Positions 6,978-16,166 of a stretch of 53,264 bases of DNA are shown piece by piece. Within the stretch, counting starts at the first letter, position 1, and each line of letters opens with the position of its first letter. This DNA is from Clostridiaceae bacterium (GTDB lineage: Bacteria; Bacillota; Clostridia; Lachnospirales; Lachnospiraceae): positions 1 through 53,264 of the forward strand of contig CAJTGE010000036.1 in the NCBI GenBank assembly GCA_910575795.1, in the 5' to 3' direction. A program made the translations under genes and the position numbers. The notes beneath the pieces are model-generated. The model was not told the origin of the DNA. It saw only the letters and a list, made by a program, of their open reading frames with translations, and did no database searches.

Positions 6978-7901
6978 ATGAGATGTAAAATATGCGGCTG
7001 TGAAGATGCGGCGGTAACATATGAGGGAAAAATCCGCGACGGAAGAGTGGGGAATTATACGTCTGAGAAGATGAAACTGTTCCGGTGCGGGAGATGCGGA
7101 ACCATCTGGCATGATAACAGCGGGAGGGACAGCAGGGAATATTACCAGAGCGAGGCTTACAGGAACGAATTGGAAGGGACGTCGGATGTGGATGCGTTTT
7201 ACAGGCTGCATGACGGGGAAAGCCTGGAAAAGTTTCGGTACACAGGAACCGAAATCTTCCGGGGAAAGACCGTGGCGGACATCGGCTGCGGCGCAGGGGC
7301 GTTTTTAGATTACATACAGGCAGTCGCAGCCAGGGTGATTGCAATAGAGCCGTCAGAGACATACCGGGAGTCCATGCGAAAGAGAGGGTATACCGTATTC
7401 GGGTATGCGCAGGAGGCGTTAGAGGAATACCGGGGCAAGGTGGATGTGATAGTCTCATTTGATGTGATCGAGCATGTGGAAGATCCGCAGACGTTTTTAG
7501 AGGAGGCGTACGCCCTGCTGTCAAACGGAGGAAAGGCTTTCATAGGAACACCGACGGACGCGCCGGTCATGCGTGAGGTATTGGGCGGCGCGTACGAGAG
7601 CTTCCTGTTCAGCACGCAGCATCCGTGGGTGCTGTCAGAAGGGAGCTTTGCGGCCATGGCCGAAAGGTGCGGGATAACCGGATTCGGTGTCAGGTATTAC
7701 CAGCGGTATGGGCTGGGGAATTTTGTTTACTGGCTTCTGAACAGGCAGCCGGGGCGGCACAAGGGGTATGATTTTATCACAAAGACAATGGACAGGGCCT
7801 GGATTTCGGAGCTGGAACAGCAGAAAAAGTCGGATTATATTGTGTGCGAGATCGTGAAAGATGTCTGCGCTTATGAAGGTAGCGGGGAGAAAGACAGATG
7901 A
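6978..7901 (+). CDS. SAM-dependent methyltransferase with N-terminal zinc finger
   Basis: The 307-aa protein opens with a CxxCxC zinc-binding segment (MRCKICGCED) and a second pair in FRCGRCGTIWHD, as in sugar C-methyltransferases. The SAM-binding motif VADIGCGAGAFLDYI lies near residue 98, and the DVIEHVEDP motif near 155. It probably methylates an activated or protein-bound sugar in the cytoplasm. It ends by overlapping the start of the following FkbM pseudogene. The paralogue is at 27619-28518. Whether it does C- or O-methylation cannot be told from sequence alone. Confidence 0.8.
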   Translation: MRCKICGCEDAAVTYEGKIRDGRVGNYTSEKMKLFRCGRCGTIWHDNSGRDSREYYQSEAYRNELEGTSDVDAFYRLHDGESLEKFRYTGTEIFRGKTVADIGCGAGAFLDYIQAVAARVIAIEPSETYRESMRKRGYTVFGYAQEALEEYRGKVDVIVSFDVIEHVEDPQTFLEEAYALLSNGGKAFIGTPTDAPVMREVLGGAYESFLFSTQHPWVLSEGSFAAMAERCGITGFGVRYYQRYGLGNFVYWLLNRQPGRHKGYDFITKTMDRAWISELEQQKKSDYIVCEIVKDVCAYEGSGEKDR

Positions 7902-9048
7902 TGCAGACAAAAAAATTGCAAGAATTATTAGATTGGTCAGACGGCTCGGAGGAATATGAAGGCAATCTGCTGGAGAAAGTGGATTCGTATCATGAGATTA
8001 TCATTTTTGGCGCCGGGATTGGCGGGAGACAGACATTGGAATTATTGAGAGCTCATAATGAAGAAGGCAGAGTCAGGGCGTTTTGCGACAATAATGAGAT
8101 GAAAACCGGAGCCTGCTACCTGGGATTGCCGGTTATGTCTTCCGAAGAGATGAAGGGACGATGGCCGGATGCTTTAGTGATCATTTCCAGCACAGCATAT
8201 GATGTGATAAAAGAGCAGTGATTAAGGTTAGGAAAAAAAGAAAAGGATATTTATTTTTTTCAACCAGCCGGTATTTCCCTGCATAATCATGAAGAAAAGG
8301 CGTTTATACAATCCAATATCGCGAAATATGAATCCGTATATCAGCAATTAGAAGATGAGAAATCTAAGCATATATACAGGTGTATTCTTAATTACAGGAT
8401 AACGAAAAAGGTCAGATGGCTGGACGAGATGAAATGGGCGGTGGATAAAGAAGAGCATCAATATTTCGACAGGGAGTTATTGCGGGGGTATTCTTTTGAA
8501 AATGGATTTGTAGATGCAGGCGCTTATGTAGGCGACACGGTTGACAGTTTTTTCAGGCATTTCCGGGGTGGAACGGGAATTATTATTGTTTTGAGGCGGA
8601 GGCGGATATATTTCATGAATTAACCGAAAATATAAAAAAGCCCGGGAAGGCTGAACGAATTACTGCTTATAATTATGCGGTATGGAAGACGGAAGGGAGG
8701 CTTAAATTCGTATCAGAGAATGCGGGAAGTTATATAGGGGAGGCGGAAGGGACAGAGGTTCCCTGCTGTTCATTAGATAAAATACTTGAGGGGAAACCAG
8801 TCAGTTTTATAAAAATGGATATTGAGGGAGCTGAAAAAGAGGCGCTGCTGGGAGCAGAGGAGATGATAAAGAGAAATAAACCTGTTTTGACAATCTGTAT
8901 TTATCATAAGCGCGAAGACTTTTTTGAAATCCCGTTGTTGATTGAAGAGATGGTGAAACATGAATATGCGTTTTATATAAGACAATACCGGTATGGCCAG
9001 TCCGAAACGGTATTATATGCGCTCCCTGAATCAAGAAAGAAAAAATAA
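7898..9048 (+). pseudogene. Broken FkbM-family methyltransferase
   Basis: The coding sequence starts with a Rossmann-like domain (IIIFGAGIGGRQT). It stops at an in-frame TGA (8219-8221), yet the same frame continues with family-like sequence to VDAGAYVGDT. Near 8566-8572 the frame shifts; reading then continues in a second frame through YYCFEAEADIFHE and FIKMDIEGAEKE to the stop at 9048. One nonsense codon plus one frameshift mean no full-length product is likely. The corresponding place in the second cluster keeps only a scar (28519-28614). Sequencing error could explain one defect but hardly both. Confidence 0.85.
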
Positions 9049-9071
9049 GGTGTTATAAGGAAAGTTTGGAT

Positions 9072-10175
9072 ATGGATATAAATGAGTTTATTGATCTGGC
9101 AAAATCACGGCCCCTGACAAACGTGTATATAGTAGGGGCGGGAACGTATGGACAAATTTTCGGAAGGTATTTTGATAAGCATCAGATTGCCTGGGAAGGC
9201 TATGTTGACAGAAACAGCAGGCAGGGGCCGATCCATGGAAAAAAGGTTATTTCTTACCGGGAAGCGGGAAACGAAGATGCATATTATATCATTTCTTCGT
9301 ACATATACAGAGACGAGATGATGAAAGAATTGATAGACTGCGGCGTCCGGGAAGATCGCCTCGTGCTATATGAGACAAAAGACACGATTTATGAGTGTTA
9401 CGAGGATACGGTACACTGGAAGGGGTATACGGAAAAGCTGAAAAGATATGAGGGCCTATATAAGGGAAACAGGTGCTTTATAATTGGAAACGGCCCGAGC
9501 CTTACCATAGAGGATCTGGAAAAGCTGAAGGGCGAGATTACATTTGCCAGCAATTCCATCTATGCGCTGTATGAACATACGTCCTGGAGGCCGACCTTTC
9601 ACTGTGCCTGGGATGAGTCTTTTTGTAAAAAGATGATGTCAGAGAAAGAGGATGTGGAGTGGCTGGCGTCGAACTGCGAAGCTTTTTTTACAAGTATCAT
9701 GAGCGAGGGGTTTGCATACCGGGATTGTGAAGATATCAGAAATTTGTATTATGTGAAGGATGTCAGGGGGAATGATGGGAAACCGGGTCTTCCCCGGTTC
9801 AGCGATGACTGCAGCAGGCAGGTGTATTCATCCGGAAGCATTGCCTATATGATGCTGCAGTTAGCGGTTTATATGGGATTTGAAGAAATGTATCTTTTGG
9901 GAATGGATTGTTCTTTTTCCGTCGAGAAGTATTCGGATGGAAGCGTAACGAGAAATGATGTGAGAGATCATAATCATCTGATACAGCAGATGGAGGAAGG
10001 ACAGGGGATGGCGCTTTCAGAAGAGGCCGGGATATTTGCCGGAATTGATATGATCATGGATGGTTATAGAGCGGCAAAACAATATGCGGATTTACATGGG
10101 ATCAGGATTTGTAATGCAACAAAAGGAGGAAAGCTTGAGCTTTTTCCAAGAGTCGATTTGGATAAAGTGATTTAA
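9072..10175 (+). CDS. Second DUF115/Maf-type glycosyltransferase
   Basis: The 367-aa protein has an N-terminal Rossmann-like domain (VYIVGAGTYGQ) and a DUF115 domain starting at GNRCFIIGNGPSL. YSSGSIAYM and YLLGMDCSFS follow, then a conserved end ICNATKGGKLELF. It is distinct from the first transferase (1251-2570) and shorter. Two Maf proteins fit the two ulosonic-acid routes in this island, or two classes of acceptor site. ATG 9072 is chosen because AAGGAAAG lies 7 bases upstream and the paralogue at 28615 begins at the equivalent codon. Confidence 0.83.
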   Translation: MDINEFIDLAKSRPLTNVYIVGAGTYGQIFGRYFDKHQIAWEGYVDRNSRQGPIHGKKVISYREAGNEDAYYIISSYIYRDEMMKELIDCGVREDRLVLYETKDTIYECYEDTVHWKGYTEKLKRYEGLYKGNRCFIIGNGPSLTIEDLEKLKGEITFASNSIYALYEHTSWRPTFHCAWDESFCKKMMSEKEDVEWLASNCEAFFTSIMSEGFAYRDCEDIRNLYYVKDVRGNDGKPGLPRFSDDCSRQVYSSGSIAYMMLQLAVYMGFEEMYLLGMDCSFSVEKYSDGSVTRNDVRDHNHLIQQMEEGQGMALSEEAGIFAGIDMIMDGYRAAKQYADLHGIRICNATKGGKLELFPRVDLDKVI

Positions 10176-10259
10176 GGCTCTATACCGATGGAGCGTTTTG
10201 GAAAGTCCTAAATTGCTGCAGCCGGGAACAAAGACTGAAAAAGAAACGGGGAGTGAATT

Positions 10260-11579
10260 TTGATAGAGGCTGTATTTCTTGATATCGACGGAGTCCTTAC
10301 AGACGGCCGTATCTATATGGATGGAAACGGCGCTGCTTTAAAGACGCTGAATTTAAAGGATCTGGATGCAATCACATCCATGCGCGGGGAAGGCATCCGG
10401 GTGGGGTGCGTCTCCGGGGAGGATACGCCATTTTCGCAGGCGATCAGACACTATGTCGATTTCGCGGCGCTGGGCTGTAAGGATAAGCCGGCGTTCATAT
10501 CCCGTTATTGCAGGGAGAACGGGCTGGATCTGCAAAATATCCTGTATGTCGGGGACGGGAAATACGACATAGGCGCATTGAAAATGGCGGGTATATCGGC
10601 ATGCCCCGCGGATGCGATCCCGGCCGTGCGGGAGGTCTGCAGATGGGTGTTAGAGACAAAGGGGGGATGCGGGTGCGTGGCGTCAGTCTATGACCGTATC
10701 CAGCAAATGAACAGGAATAAACAAAAGGACAGGCAGGAGGACAGAAAAATGGGACGTGTATTCGTCATAGCGGAAATAGGGATTAACCATAACGGAGACA
10801 TGGAGATCTGCAAAAAGCTCATCGAGTGGGCGGTCCTGACGGGCTGCGACGCGGTGAAATTCCAGAAGAGAACCATTGATAAGGTATACACAAAGGAATA
10901 TCTGGACAGCTACCGGGAGTCGCCGTGGGGAACGACGCAGAGGGAGCAGAAGGAAGGTCTGGAATTCGGAAAAGAGGAGTATGACGAAATCGACCGGTTC
11001 TGCAGGGAGCGGGGGATCGAATGGCTCGCGTCCGCATGGGATGTGGACGCCCAGCGTTTCCTGCGCCAGTACAATTTAAAATATAACAAGGTCGCTTCTG
11101 CAATGCTTACGAATATGGAGCTTTTGCAGACGATCGCTGAGGAGAAGAAATATACGTATATTTCCACAGGCATGAGCACATATGAGGAGATTGACGCAGC
11201 GGTGGAGGTCTTTAAGAAAAACGGCTGCCCGTATGAGCTGATGCACTGCAACAGCACATATCCGATGAAAAATGAGGATGCCAACCTGCGGGTGATGAAT
11301 GCGCTTAGAGAGCGCTATGGGGTCAATGTCGGGTACAGCGGGCATGAGACAGGGCGGATCGTATCCCTGGCCGCTGTGGCGCTTGGCGCGACCTCCCTCG
11401 AACGCCATATCACCCTGGGCCATTCAATGTACGGCTCCGATCAGGCGGCCTCGCTGGAGGTGGATGATCTGCAGCGTCTGGTCAAGGATATCCGTGTACT
11501 GGAAATTGCGCTGGGGAGCGGTGAAAAGGTATTGACCCCGGCGGAGGAAGAAGTCAGAAAAAAGCTGCGCAATGCCTGA
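10260..11579 (+). CDS. KdsC-like phosphatase fused to a NeuB-type synthase
   Basis: The 439-aa protein joins two enzymes. Residues 1-150 are a KdsC-type HAD phosphatase (FLDIDGVLTDG, VSGEDTPFSQ, VGDGKYDIGALK). From about residue 165 comes a NeuB-type synthase (IAEIGINHNGDM, DAVKFQK, YSGHE, ERHITLGHSMYGSDQAASLE). The protein ends soon after, so the C-terminal SAF (antifreeze-like) domain of typical NeuB is missing. A phosphatase partner implies a phosphorylated product such as KDN 9-phosphate or neuraminate 9-phosphate. Loss of SAF, which contacts the acyl-amino group in NeuB, hints at a non-acetylated substrate. The start is TTG at 10260, with GGGGAG upstream. Both assignments rest on clear motifs; the substrate is inferred. 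Confidence 0.85.
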   Translation: MIEAVFLDIDGVLTDGRIYMDGNGAALKTLNLKDLDAITSMRGEGIRVGCVSGEDTPFSQAIRHYVDFAALGCKDKPAFISRYCRENGLDLQNILYVGDGKYDIGALKMAGISACPADAIPAVREVCRWVLETKGGCGCVASVYDRIQQMNRNKQKDRQEDRKMGRVFVIAEIGINHNGDMEICKKLIEWAVLTGCDAVKFQKRTIDKVYTKEYLDSYRESPWGTTQREQKEGLEFGKEEYDEIDRFCRERGIEWLASAWDVDAQRFLRQYNLKYNKVASAMLTNMELLQTIAEEKKYTYISTGMSTYEEIDAAVEVFKKNGCPYELMHCNSTYPMKNEDANLRVMNALRERYGVNVGYSGHETGRIVSLAAVALGATSLERHITLGHSMYGSDQAASLEVDDLQRLVKDIRVLEIALGSGEKVLTPAEEEVRKKLRNA

Positions 11580-11596
11580 AAAGGAGAAAAAGAGAC

Positions 11597-12439
11597 ATGA
11601 AGTATAGCACAGGGATCATGCAGGGACGCCTGACGGAGCCGAGGGGGCGCGGCATACAGTTTTTCCCGTTTGAGAACTGGGAACGGGAATTTGATCTCGC
11701 AGGGGAATGCGGTTTAGATGAGATCGAGTTTATTTTTGATTATGAGGATTTTGAGAAAAACCCGCTGTGGTCCGACGAAGGGGTGAAGAAAATCCGGGAA
11801 CGGATCAATGCTTCTAAGGTTCAAGTCCATGCAGTCTGCTTTGACTATTTTATGCGCCGGCCGTTCTATAAATTTCAGGGAGAAGAAGAGAAAGCGGTCA
11901 GGGAAGAAAATACGATGGTCATGAATCGGGTACTGGACGCCATGGATAAGCTGGGCGCCGGCCTTCTTGAGATCCCGCTGGTGGACGGTTCGTCTCTTTC
12001 GTCGGAGACGGAAAAGGAAACATTCAGGGAATGGCTGAAGGAAGGGATGGAGCATGCGCCGGGTGGGATCCGGTTTGGTCTGGAGACGGATCTCGCGCCG
12101 CGGGAATTTAAAGCGTATCTTTTAAGCTTTGGCGAGGCGGGGCCTGGCGCAAATTATGACAGCGGGAACAGCTCGGGGCTTGGCTATGATCCGTATGAGG
12201 AGACAACGGTTTTGCGGGATCGGATTTTAAATATCCATATCAAGGACCGGCTCTTTCATGGGACAACCGTAAAGCTGGGGACAGGAAGCGCAGACTTTGA
12301 GAGGCTTTTTAAAGGTTTAAAGGAGATCGGATATTCCGGCAGCTTTATATTGCAGGCAGCCAGGGGCCGGGACGGAAACGAAAAGGAAACGGTTGCGGGC
12401 CAGGCGGCGTTTTTAAAGGAATGGACAGCCAGATTATGA
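11597..12439 (+). CDS. Sugar phosphate isomerase/epimerase (TIM-barrel, AP endonuclease 2 family)
   Basis: The 280-aa protein fits the xylose-isomerase-like barrel family: GIMQGRLTEP at the start, DEIEFIFDYED, FGLETD, and NIHIKDRL near residue 215 carry the acidic and histidine residues that usually bind the metal. It probably interconverts a sugar or sugar acid on the path between the NeuB fusion and NeuA. It is preceded by AAAGGAGAAAAAG. No specific substrate can be assigned. It is absent from the second gene block. Confidence 0.72.
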   Translation: MKYSTGIMQGRLTEPRGRGIQFFPFENWEREFDLAGECGLDEIEFIFDYEDFEKNPLWSDEGVKKIRERINASKVQVHAVCFDYFMRRPFYKFQGEEEKAVREENTMVMNRVLDAMDKLGAGLLEIPLVDGSSLSSETEKETFREWLKEGMEHAPGGIRFGLETDLAPREFKAYLLSFGEAGPGANYDSGNSSGLGYDPYEETTVLRDRILNIHIKDRLFHGTTVKLGTGSADFERLFKGLKEIGYSGSFILQAARGRDGNEKETVAGQAAFLKEWTARL

Positions 12440-12449
12440 GGGATCGATC

Positions 12450-13271
12450 ATGCAGTATGATAAACAGAGTTATTTAAATAAAGTTGACAGGCAGGGCGTG
12501 GCTGCCCTGATCCCTGCAAGGGGAGGCTCAAAAGGCGTACACAAAAAGAATATCCAGTTAATAAAGGGATTTCCCTTAATCGCATACTCCATTGCGGCAT
12601 GCCGGATGTCGGATAAGATTGAACGGGTGATTGTATCAACCGATTCGGAGGAGATTGCCGGGATTGCGAGGAGCTTTGGGGCGGAGGTTCCTTTTTTGAG
12701 GCCGGAGGAGTACGCGTCGGATCAGTCGGGAGATATTGAATTCGTATGGCATTTCATTCAGTATATGTATGAAAAGGAAGAGCGCATCCCGGAATACCTG
12801 GTCCATATACGGCCGACCACCCCCTTCCGGGAGGCGGAGATTGTGGACCAGGCGATTGAGAAGTGTATGGCGCACGGGGAGTGTTCGTCCCTGCGATCCG
12901 CCCATGAGGCTTCCGAATCTCCATACAAGTGGTTTTTACTAAAGGAAAACGGATGCTTTGGCACGTTAAACAGCCGGATAAGCAATGACGGCGCCAATCA
13001 GGCCAGGCAGGATTTTCCGGCCGTATACATACCGGACGGCTACGTGGATGTGCTGAAAAGCACATTTGTGATTGAGAACCAGAAGCTTCACGGGGAACAT
13101 ATGCTGGGATTTGTCTCTCCGGCATGCACGGAGATTGATACATGGGAGGATTTCGATTATATCCGCTTCCTGATCGATACAAGGGGCTCAGGTATTTATG
13201 ATTACTTAAAGGAACATTACGCGCCAGAGGCCCGGGCGGCGGGAACGGCTGTGAAAGAAGAACGGGTGTAA
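12450..13271 (+). CDS. neuA: CMP-N-acylneuraminate cytidylyltransferase
   Basis: The 273-aa protein carries the canonical loop ALIPARGGSKGVHKKN at residues 19-34, VIVSTDSEEIA, and HIRPTTPFR. It activates the acid made by the NeuB-type domain using CTP. Its motif set is the standard NeuA one, unlike the variant enzymes at 5093 and 25807. It follows the isomerase gene after 10 bases and precedes the aminotransferase. Substrate specificity cannot be read from the sequence. Confidence 0.87.
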   Translation: MQYDKQSYLNKVDRQGVAALIPARGGSKGVHKKNIQLIKGFPLIAYSIAACRMSDKIERVIVSTDSEEIAGIARSFGAEVPFLRPEEYASDQSGDIEFVWHFIQYMYEKEERIPEYLVHIRPTTPFREAEIVDQAIEKCMAHGECSSLRSAHEASESPYKWFLLKENGCFGTLNSRISNDGANQARQDFPAVYIPDGYVDVLKSTFVIENQKLHGEHMLGFVSPACTEIDTWEDFDYIRFLIDTRGSGIYDYLKEHYAPEARAAGTAVKEERV

Positions 13272-13285
13272 AGAGAGGAAAAGAT

Positions 13286-14692
13286 ATGGATAATCAGGAA
13301 TATATGTTTCGGAGAACACCGAAAAAGGTGGAGCAAATACATACAAAAAACCGTGTGATATGTACAGAGATACCGGCGCCGGGGAGTATGGAGATTATCG
13401 AGCGCTCGATAAAGTATGAGCCATGGTCCATGAATCATCAGCTATATGCCGTGTGGGACCGCGCAGAGGATTACACGGTATATGACAAATGGGGCAATAA
13501 ATGGATCGATCTGTCGTCCGGAATCTTTGTGACCAACACGGGCCATGGAAATCCGGAGATGGTAGAGGCACTGCGCAGGATGCTCGACAAACCGATGCTG
13601 AACAGCTATTACTATTTTCTGGAGGAGCGCTCTCTTTTATCGGAGCAGATTGTGAAAATGGCCCCTGAGGGCATGGATAAGGTATTTCTTTTAACGACAG
13701 GGGCGGAGACTACGGAATGCGCCCTAAAGCTCTGCCGTCTGCACGGAATCCGGCGCCGGGCCGATAAACTGGGTATGCTCTCCTTTGCGGGCGCTTTCCA
13801 CGGAAAAACGATGGGAGCGCAGACCATGGCCGGAAAACCGGCGTCCTGGCGGTGGATAGGAAATCTGGACCCCTGCATCTATCATCTGCCATGCCCGACC
13901 GACGCGTTTGAGAGCATGGATCAGATATATGATGAGGAGAGAGGGCGCGATGCGTTTTTACGCGATATAGAAAACCTTGAGAAAAGCGGCGTTGATCTGG
14001 ATACGATCGCAGGCGCAATATTCGAGCCATACCAGGGATGGGCGGCGCTGTTTTATCCTATCGGATATATAAAGGCATTGAGAGAGTTTTTGACGGAACG
14101 GGATGCGCTTCTGGTTTCCGATGAGGTTCAGGCCGGCTGGGGAAGAACGGGCAAGTTGTTTGGGTATGAGTATTACGGCGTGGACGTGGATCTGATTTGC
14201 TGCGGCAAGGCGATCAGCGGGGCGCTTCCCCTGTCGGCGGTGCTTGGCAGGAAAGAGCTGCTGGATGTGGACGGCTCCCTGAACAGCACGCATGGCGGCA
14301 GCCCGCTGCCGTGCGCCTCTGCGCTGGCAAACCTGAAATATTTAGAGGAACACCATCTGGCAGAGGAGGCGAAACGCAAGGAAGCCATCTTGCGGGAGAA
14401 ATTTGCCGTGATGAAGGCCCGTTTTCCGGAGCGGATCCGGGCGATCCACGGTATGGGTCTGGCATTTGCGGCGGTGATTGTCAAACCGGGGACAAAAGAG
14501 CTGGATGTGGAGCTGGTGGATCGGGTGATCGAGCGCGCGTTTGAAAAAGGCGTCATGTCGATCCGCACCATGACAGGCACCATCAAGGTTGGCCCGCCGC
14601 TTACCATCGCAGACGATGCCCTGGAGGAGGCAATGGATGTGCTTACCGAGTCCTTTGGTGAAATTGTCAGCGAGAGCGCGGGGGAACGGTGA
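13286..14692 (+). CDS. Class III PLP-dependent aminotransferase
   Basis: The 468-aa protein has the class III pattern: TTGAETTECALKLCR, GAFHGKTMGAQTM, DEVQAGWGRTGK, then CCGKAISGALPLSAV with the PLP lysine at residue 308. Such enzymes move an amino group to a carbonyl carbon. Here the likely substrate is a keto-sugar or keto-sugar acid produced by one of the SDR enzymes at 17628 and 18421. The stop codon overlaps the next gene's ATG (TGATG). It is unique to the single-copy region. Confidence 0.83.
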   Translation: MDNQEYMFRRTPKKVEQIHTKNRVICTEIPAPGSMEIIERSIKYEPWSMNHQLYAVWDRAEDYTVYDKWGNKWIDLSSGIFVTNTGHGNPEMVEALRRMLDKPMLNSYYYFLEERSLLSEQIVKMAPEGMDKVFLLTTGAETTECALKLCRLHGIRRRADKLGMLSFAGAFHGKTMGAQTMAGKPASWRWIGNLDPCIYHLPCPTDAFESMDQIYDEERGRDAFLRDIENLEKSGVDLDTIAGAIFEPYQGWAALFYPIGYIKALREFLTERDALLVSDEVQAGWGRTGKLFGYEYYGVDVDLICCGKAISGALPLSAVLGRKELLDVDGSLNSTHGGSPLPCASALANLKYLEEHHLAEEAKRKEAILREKFAVMKARFPERIRAIHGMGLAFAAVIVKPGTKELDVELVDRVIERAFEKGVMSIRTMTGTIKVGPPLTIADDALEEAMDVLTESFGEIVSESAGER

Positions 14693-15120
14693 TGGGCGCA
14701 ATCAGGCATGTCGGGATCTATGTGAAGCACATTCAGGAAATGGCCAGATTCTATACGGAAGTGTTCTCCCTGCGGACCGCGGTGCATCAGCATGAGGGCG
14801 GGGATTACATTGCTGCGCTCTTCAATGAAAAGGGGGCGCAGATCGAAGTATATAAGCTGGCATTTGGCGACGGTTCCCTGCTGGAGCTGATTGAATGCAG
14901 GAATCTGCCGGAATGCGCGGTAGAAAAAGAGAAGCTCTATGCCGCGGGGCAGGCGCACATTGCCGTCACGGTTGAGAGCGCGGAAACAATCTATGAGGAA
15001 TTAGCAAAGCGCGGCTGCCAGATGCTGTCCAGGCCCTGTATATCGCCGGATGGAAAGGCGAGGGTCTTTTTTGCAAAGGATCCGGAGGGCAACTATCTGG
15101 AGCTGGTGGAGGAGCTGTGA
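14692..15120 (+). CDS. VOC-family (glyoxalase-like) protein
   Basis: The 142-aa protein shows two beta-alpha-beta-beta-beta repeats: RHVGIYVKHIQEMARFYTE at the start and AHIAVTVESAETIYEEL in the second half, ending FFAKDPEGNYLELVE. VOC proteins bind a metal and catalyse isomerisation, epimerisation or C-C chemistry. Its place in a sugar-acid cluster suggests an epimerase-like step, but that is inference. ATG 14692, overlapping the aminotransferase stop, is preferred over GTG 14689. Confidence 0.75.
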   Translation: MGAIRHVGIYVKHIQEMARFYTEVFSLRTAVHQHEGGDYIAALFNEKGAQIEVYKLAFGDGSLLELIECRNLPECAVEKEKLYAAGQAHIAVTVESAETIYEELAKRGCQMLSRPCISPDGKARVFFAKDPEGNYLELVEEL

Positions 15121-15185
15121 GCGGAGACGTCGGCGTCAGGAAGGCGTTTGGGCAGAGACAGGGTAAAAGGCAGAGGGAAGAGCAT

Positions 15186-16166
15186 ATGAAGTGCAGGTTA
15201 TGCGGAAATGAAACAAAGATATTAACCGATCAGCTGCGGCGCGGAAAGGGTGTCGTATATTTTTGCGATCGGTGCCAGTACGGCATGCTGGAGCCGGTCT
15301 TTGAAGACGCGGCAGACTACTATGACAAAGAATACCGCAAAGCATTTAAAGACATCCTTTCAGAGGAAAAGGAGACGGCAAAAGAGATATTCGACATCAG
15401 AAGCAAATATCAGAAGGATCGTCTGGATGTCATTTCACAATACTATGATGTGAACAGGAATTTTCTGGAGATCGGCTCCTCGGCAGGGCAGTTTTTGTGG
15501 CATGTAAAGGATAAATTCGGCGAATTGGCCGGAATTGAGCTGGACACATCCTGCGCGGCATTTTGCAGGGAACTCCTTGCGTCCGGAGGGGTAAAAACAA
15601 CGATTTATACGGACAGCATGGAAGATATCCGCTGGAAACCGGAAGAAACGTTTGACTATATTGCGTTCTTCCAGGTGCTGGAGCACATTACCGATCCGGT
15701 GCAGTTTATGCGCAATGTCAGGGAGAGGCTTAAAGATGACGGCCGGGTGTTTATAGAGGTCCCGAACCTTGACGATCCGCTCAGGAGCCTGTGGGATGTT
15801 CCGGAGTATGAGAAATTTTATTACCATGAGGCTCATCTGAGCTATTTCACTGAAAAATCGCTGGGCCTTTTGCTGGAGACATGCGGATTTACGGCAGAAA
15901 AATTTTATTTTCAGCAGGATTATAATCTGTTGAATAATCTGTACTGGCATTTTAATCACGCGCCGCAAAACACATGTGAGTTTGGGCTTGATAAGCCGCA
16001 TATTGCCTTTAAGAATGAGGCTGCCGGAGCGGAGATGAACCGTTTGTTTGAGCAAATGAACGAGAGATATTTCCAGATTCTGGCGAAATACAAGATGACG
16101 TCCAATTTGTTTGTGGTGGCAAAGAAAATGGCAGTAGGCAGCCGTTCAGAGGGGAATAAAAAATGA
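15186..16166 (+). CDS. Class I SAM methyltransferase with N-terminal zinc finger
   Basis: The 326-aa protein starts with a CxxC pair (MKCRLCGNE) and a second pair in FCDRCQYGM. The SAM motif FLEIGSSAGQFL and the LEHITDPVQF and RVFIEVPNL motifs follow. It is a different subfamily from the methyltransferase at 6978. ATG 15186 is chosen because AGAGGGAAG lies just upstream; the longer in-frame N-terminus from 15117 has no family resemblance. Its end overlaps the radical SAM gene by 4 bases. Confidence 0.78.
   Translation: MKCRLCGNETKILTDQLRRGKGVVYFCDRCQYGMLEPVFEDAADYYDKEYRKAFKDILSEEKETAKEIFDIRSKYQKDRLDVISQYYDVNRNFLEIGSSAGQFLWHVKDKFGELAGIELDTSCAAFCRELLASGGVKTTIYTDSMEDIRWKPEETFDYIAFFQVLEHITDPVQFMRNVRERLKDDGRVFIEVPNLDDPLRSLWDVPEYEKFYYHEAHLSYFTEKSLGLLLETCGFTAEKFYFQQDYNLLNNLYWHFNHAPQNTCEFGLDKPHIAFKNEAAGAEMNRLFEQMNERYFQILAKYKMTSNLFVVAKKMAVGSRSEGNKK

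Noticed and set aside
8219..8221. In-frame TGA in the FkbM gene read as selenocysteine
   Set aside because: A frameshift also breaks the gene downstream, and I see no SECIS-like hairpin or selenoprotein context.
14173..14958. 261-codon minus-strand frame opposite the aminotransferase and VOC genes
   Set aside because: Both plus-strand genes have clear catalytic motifs; the reverse frame is a codon-bias shadow.
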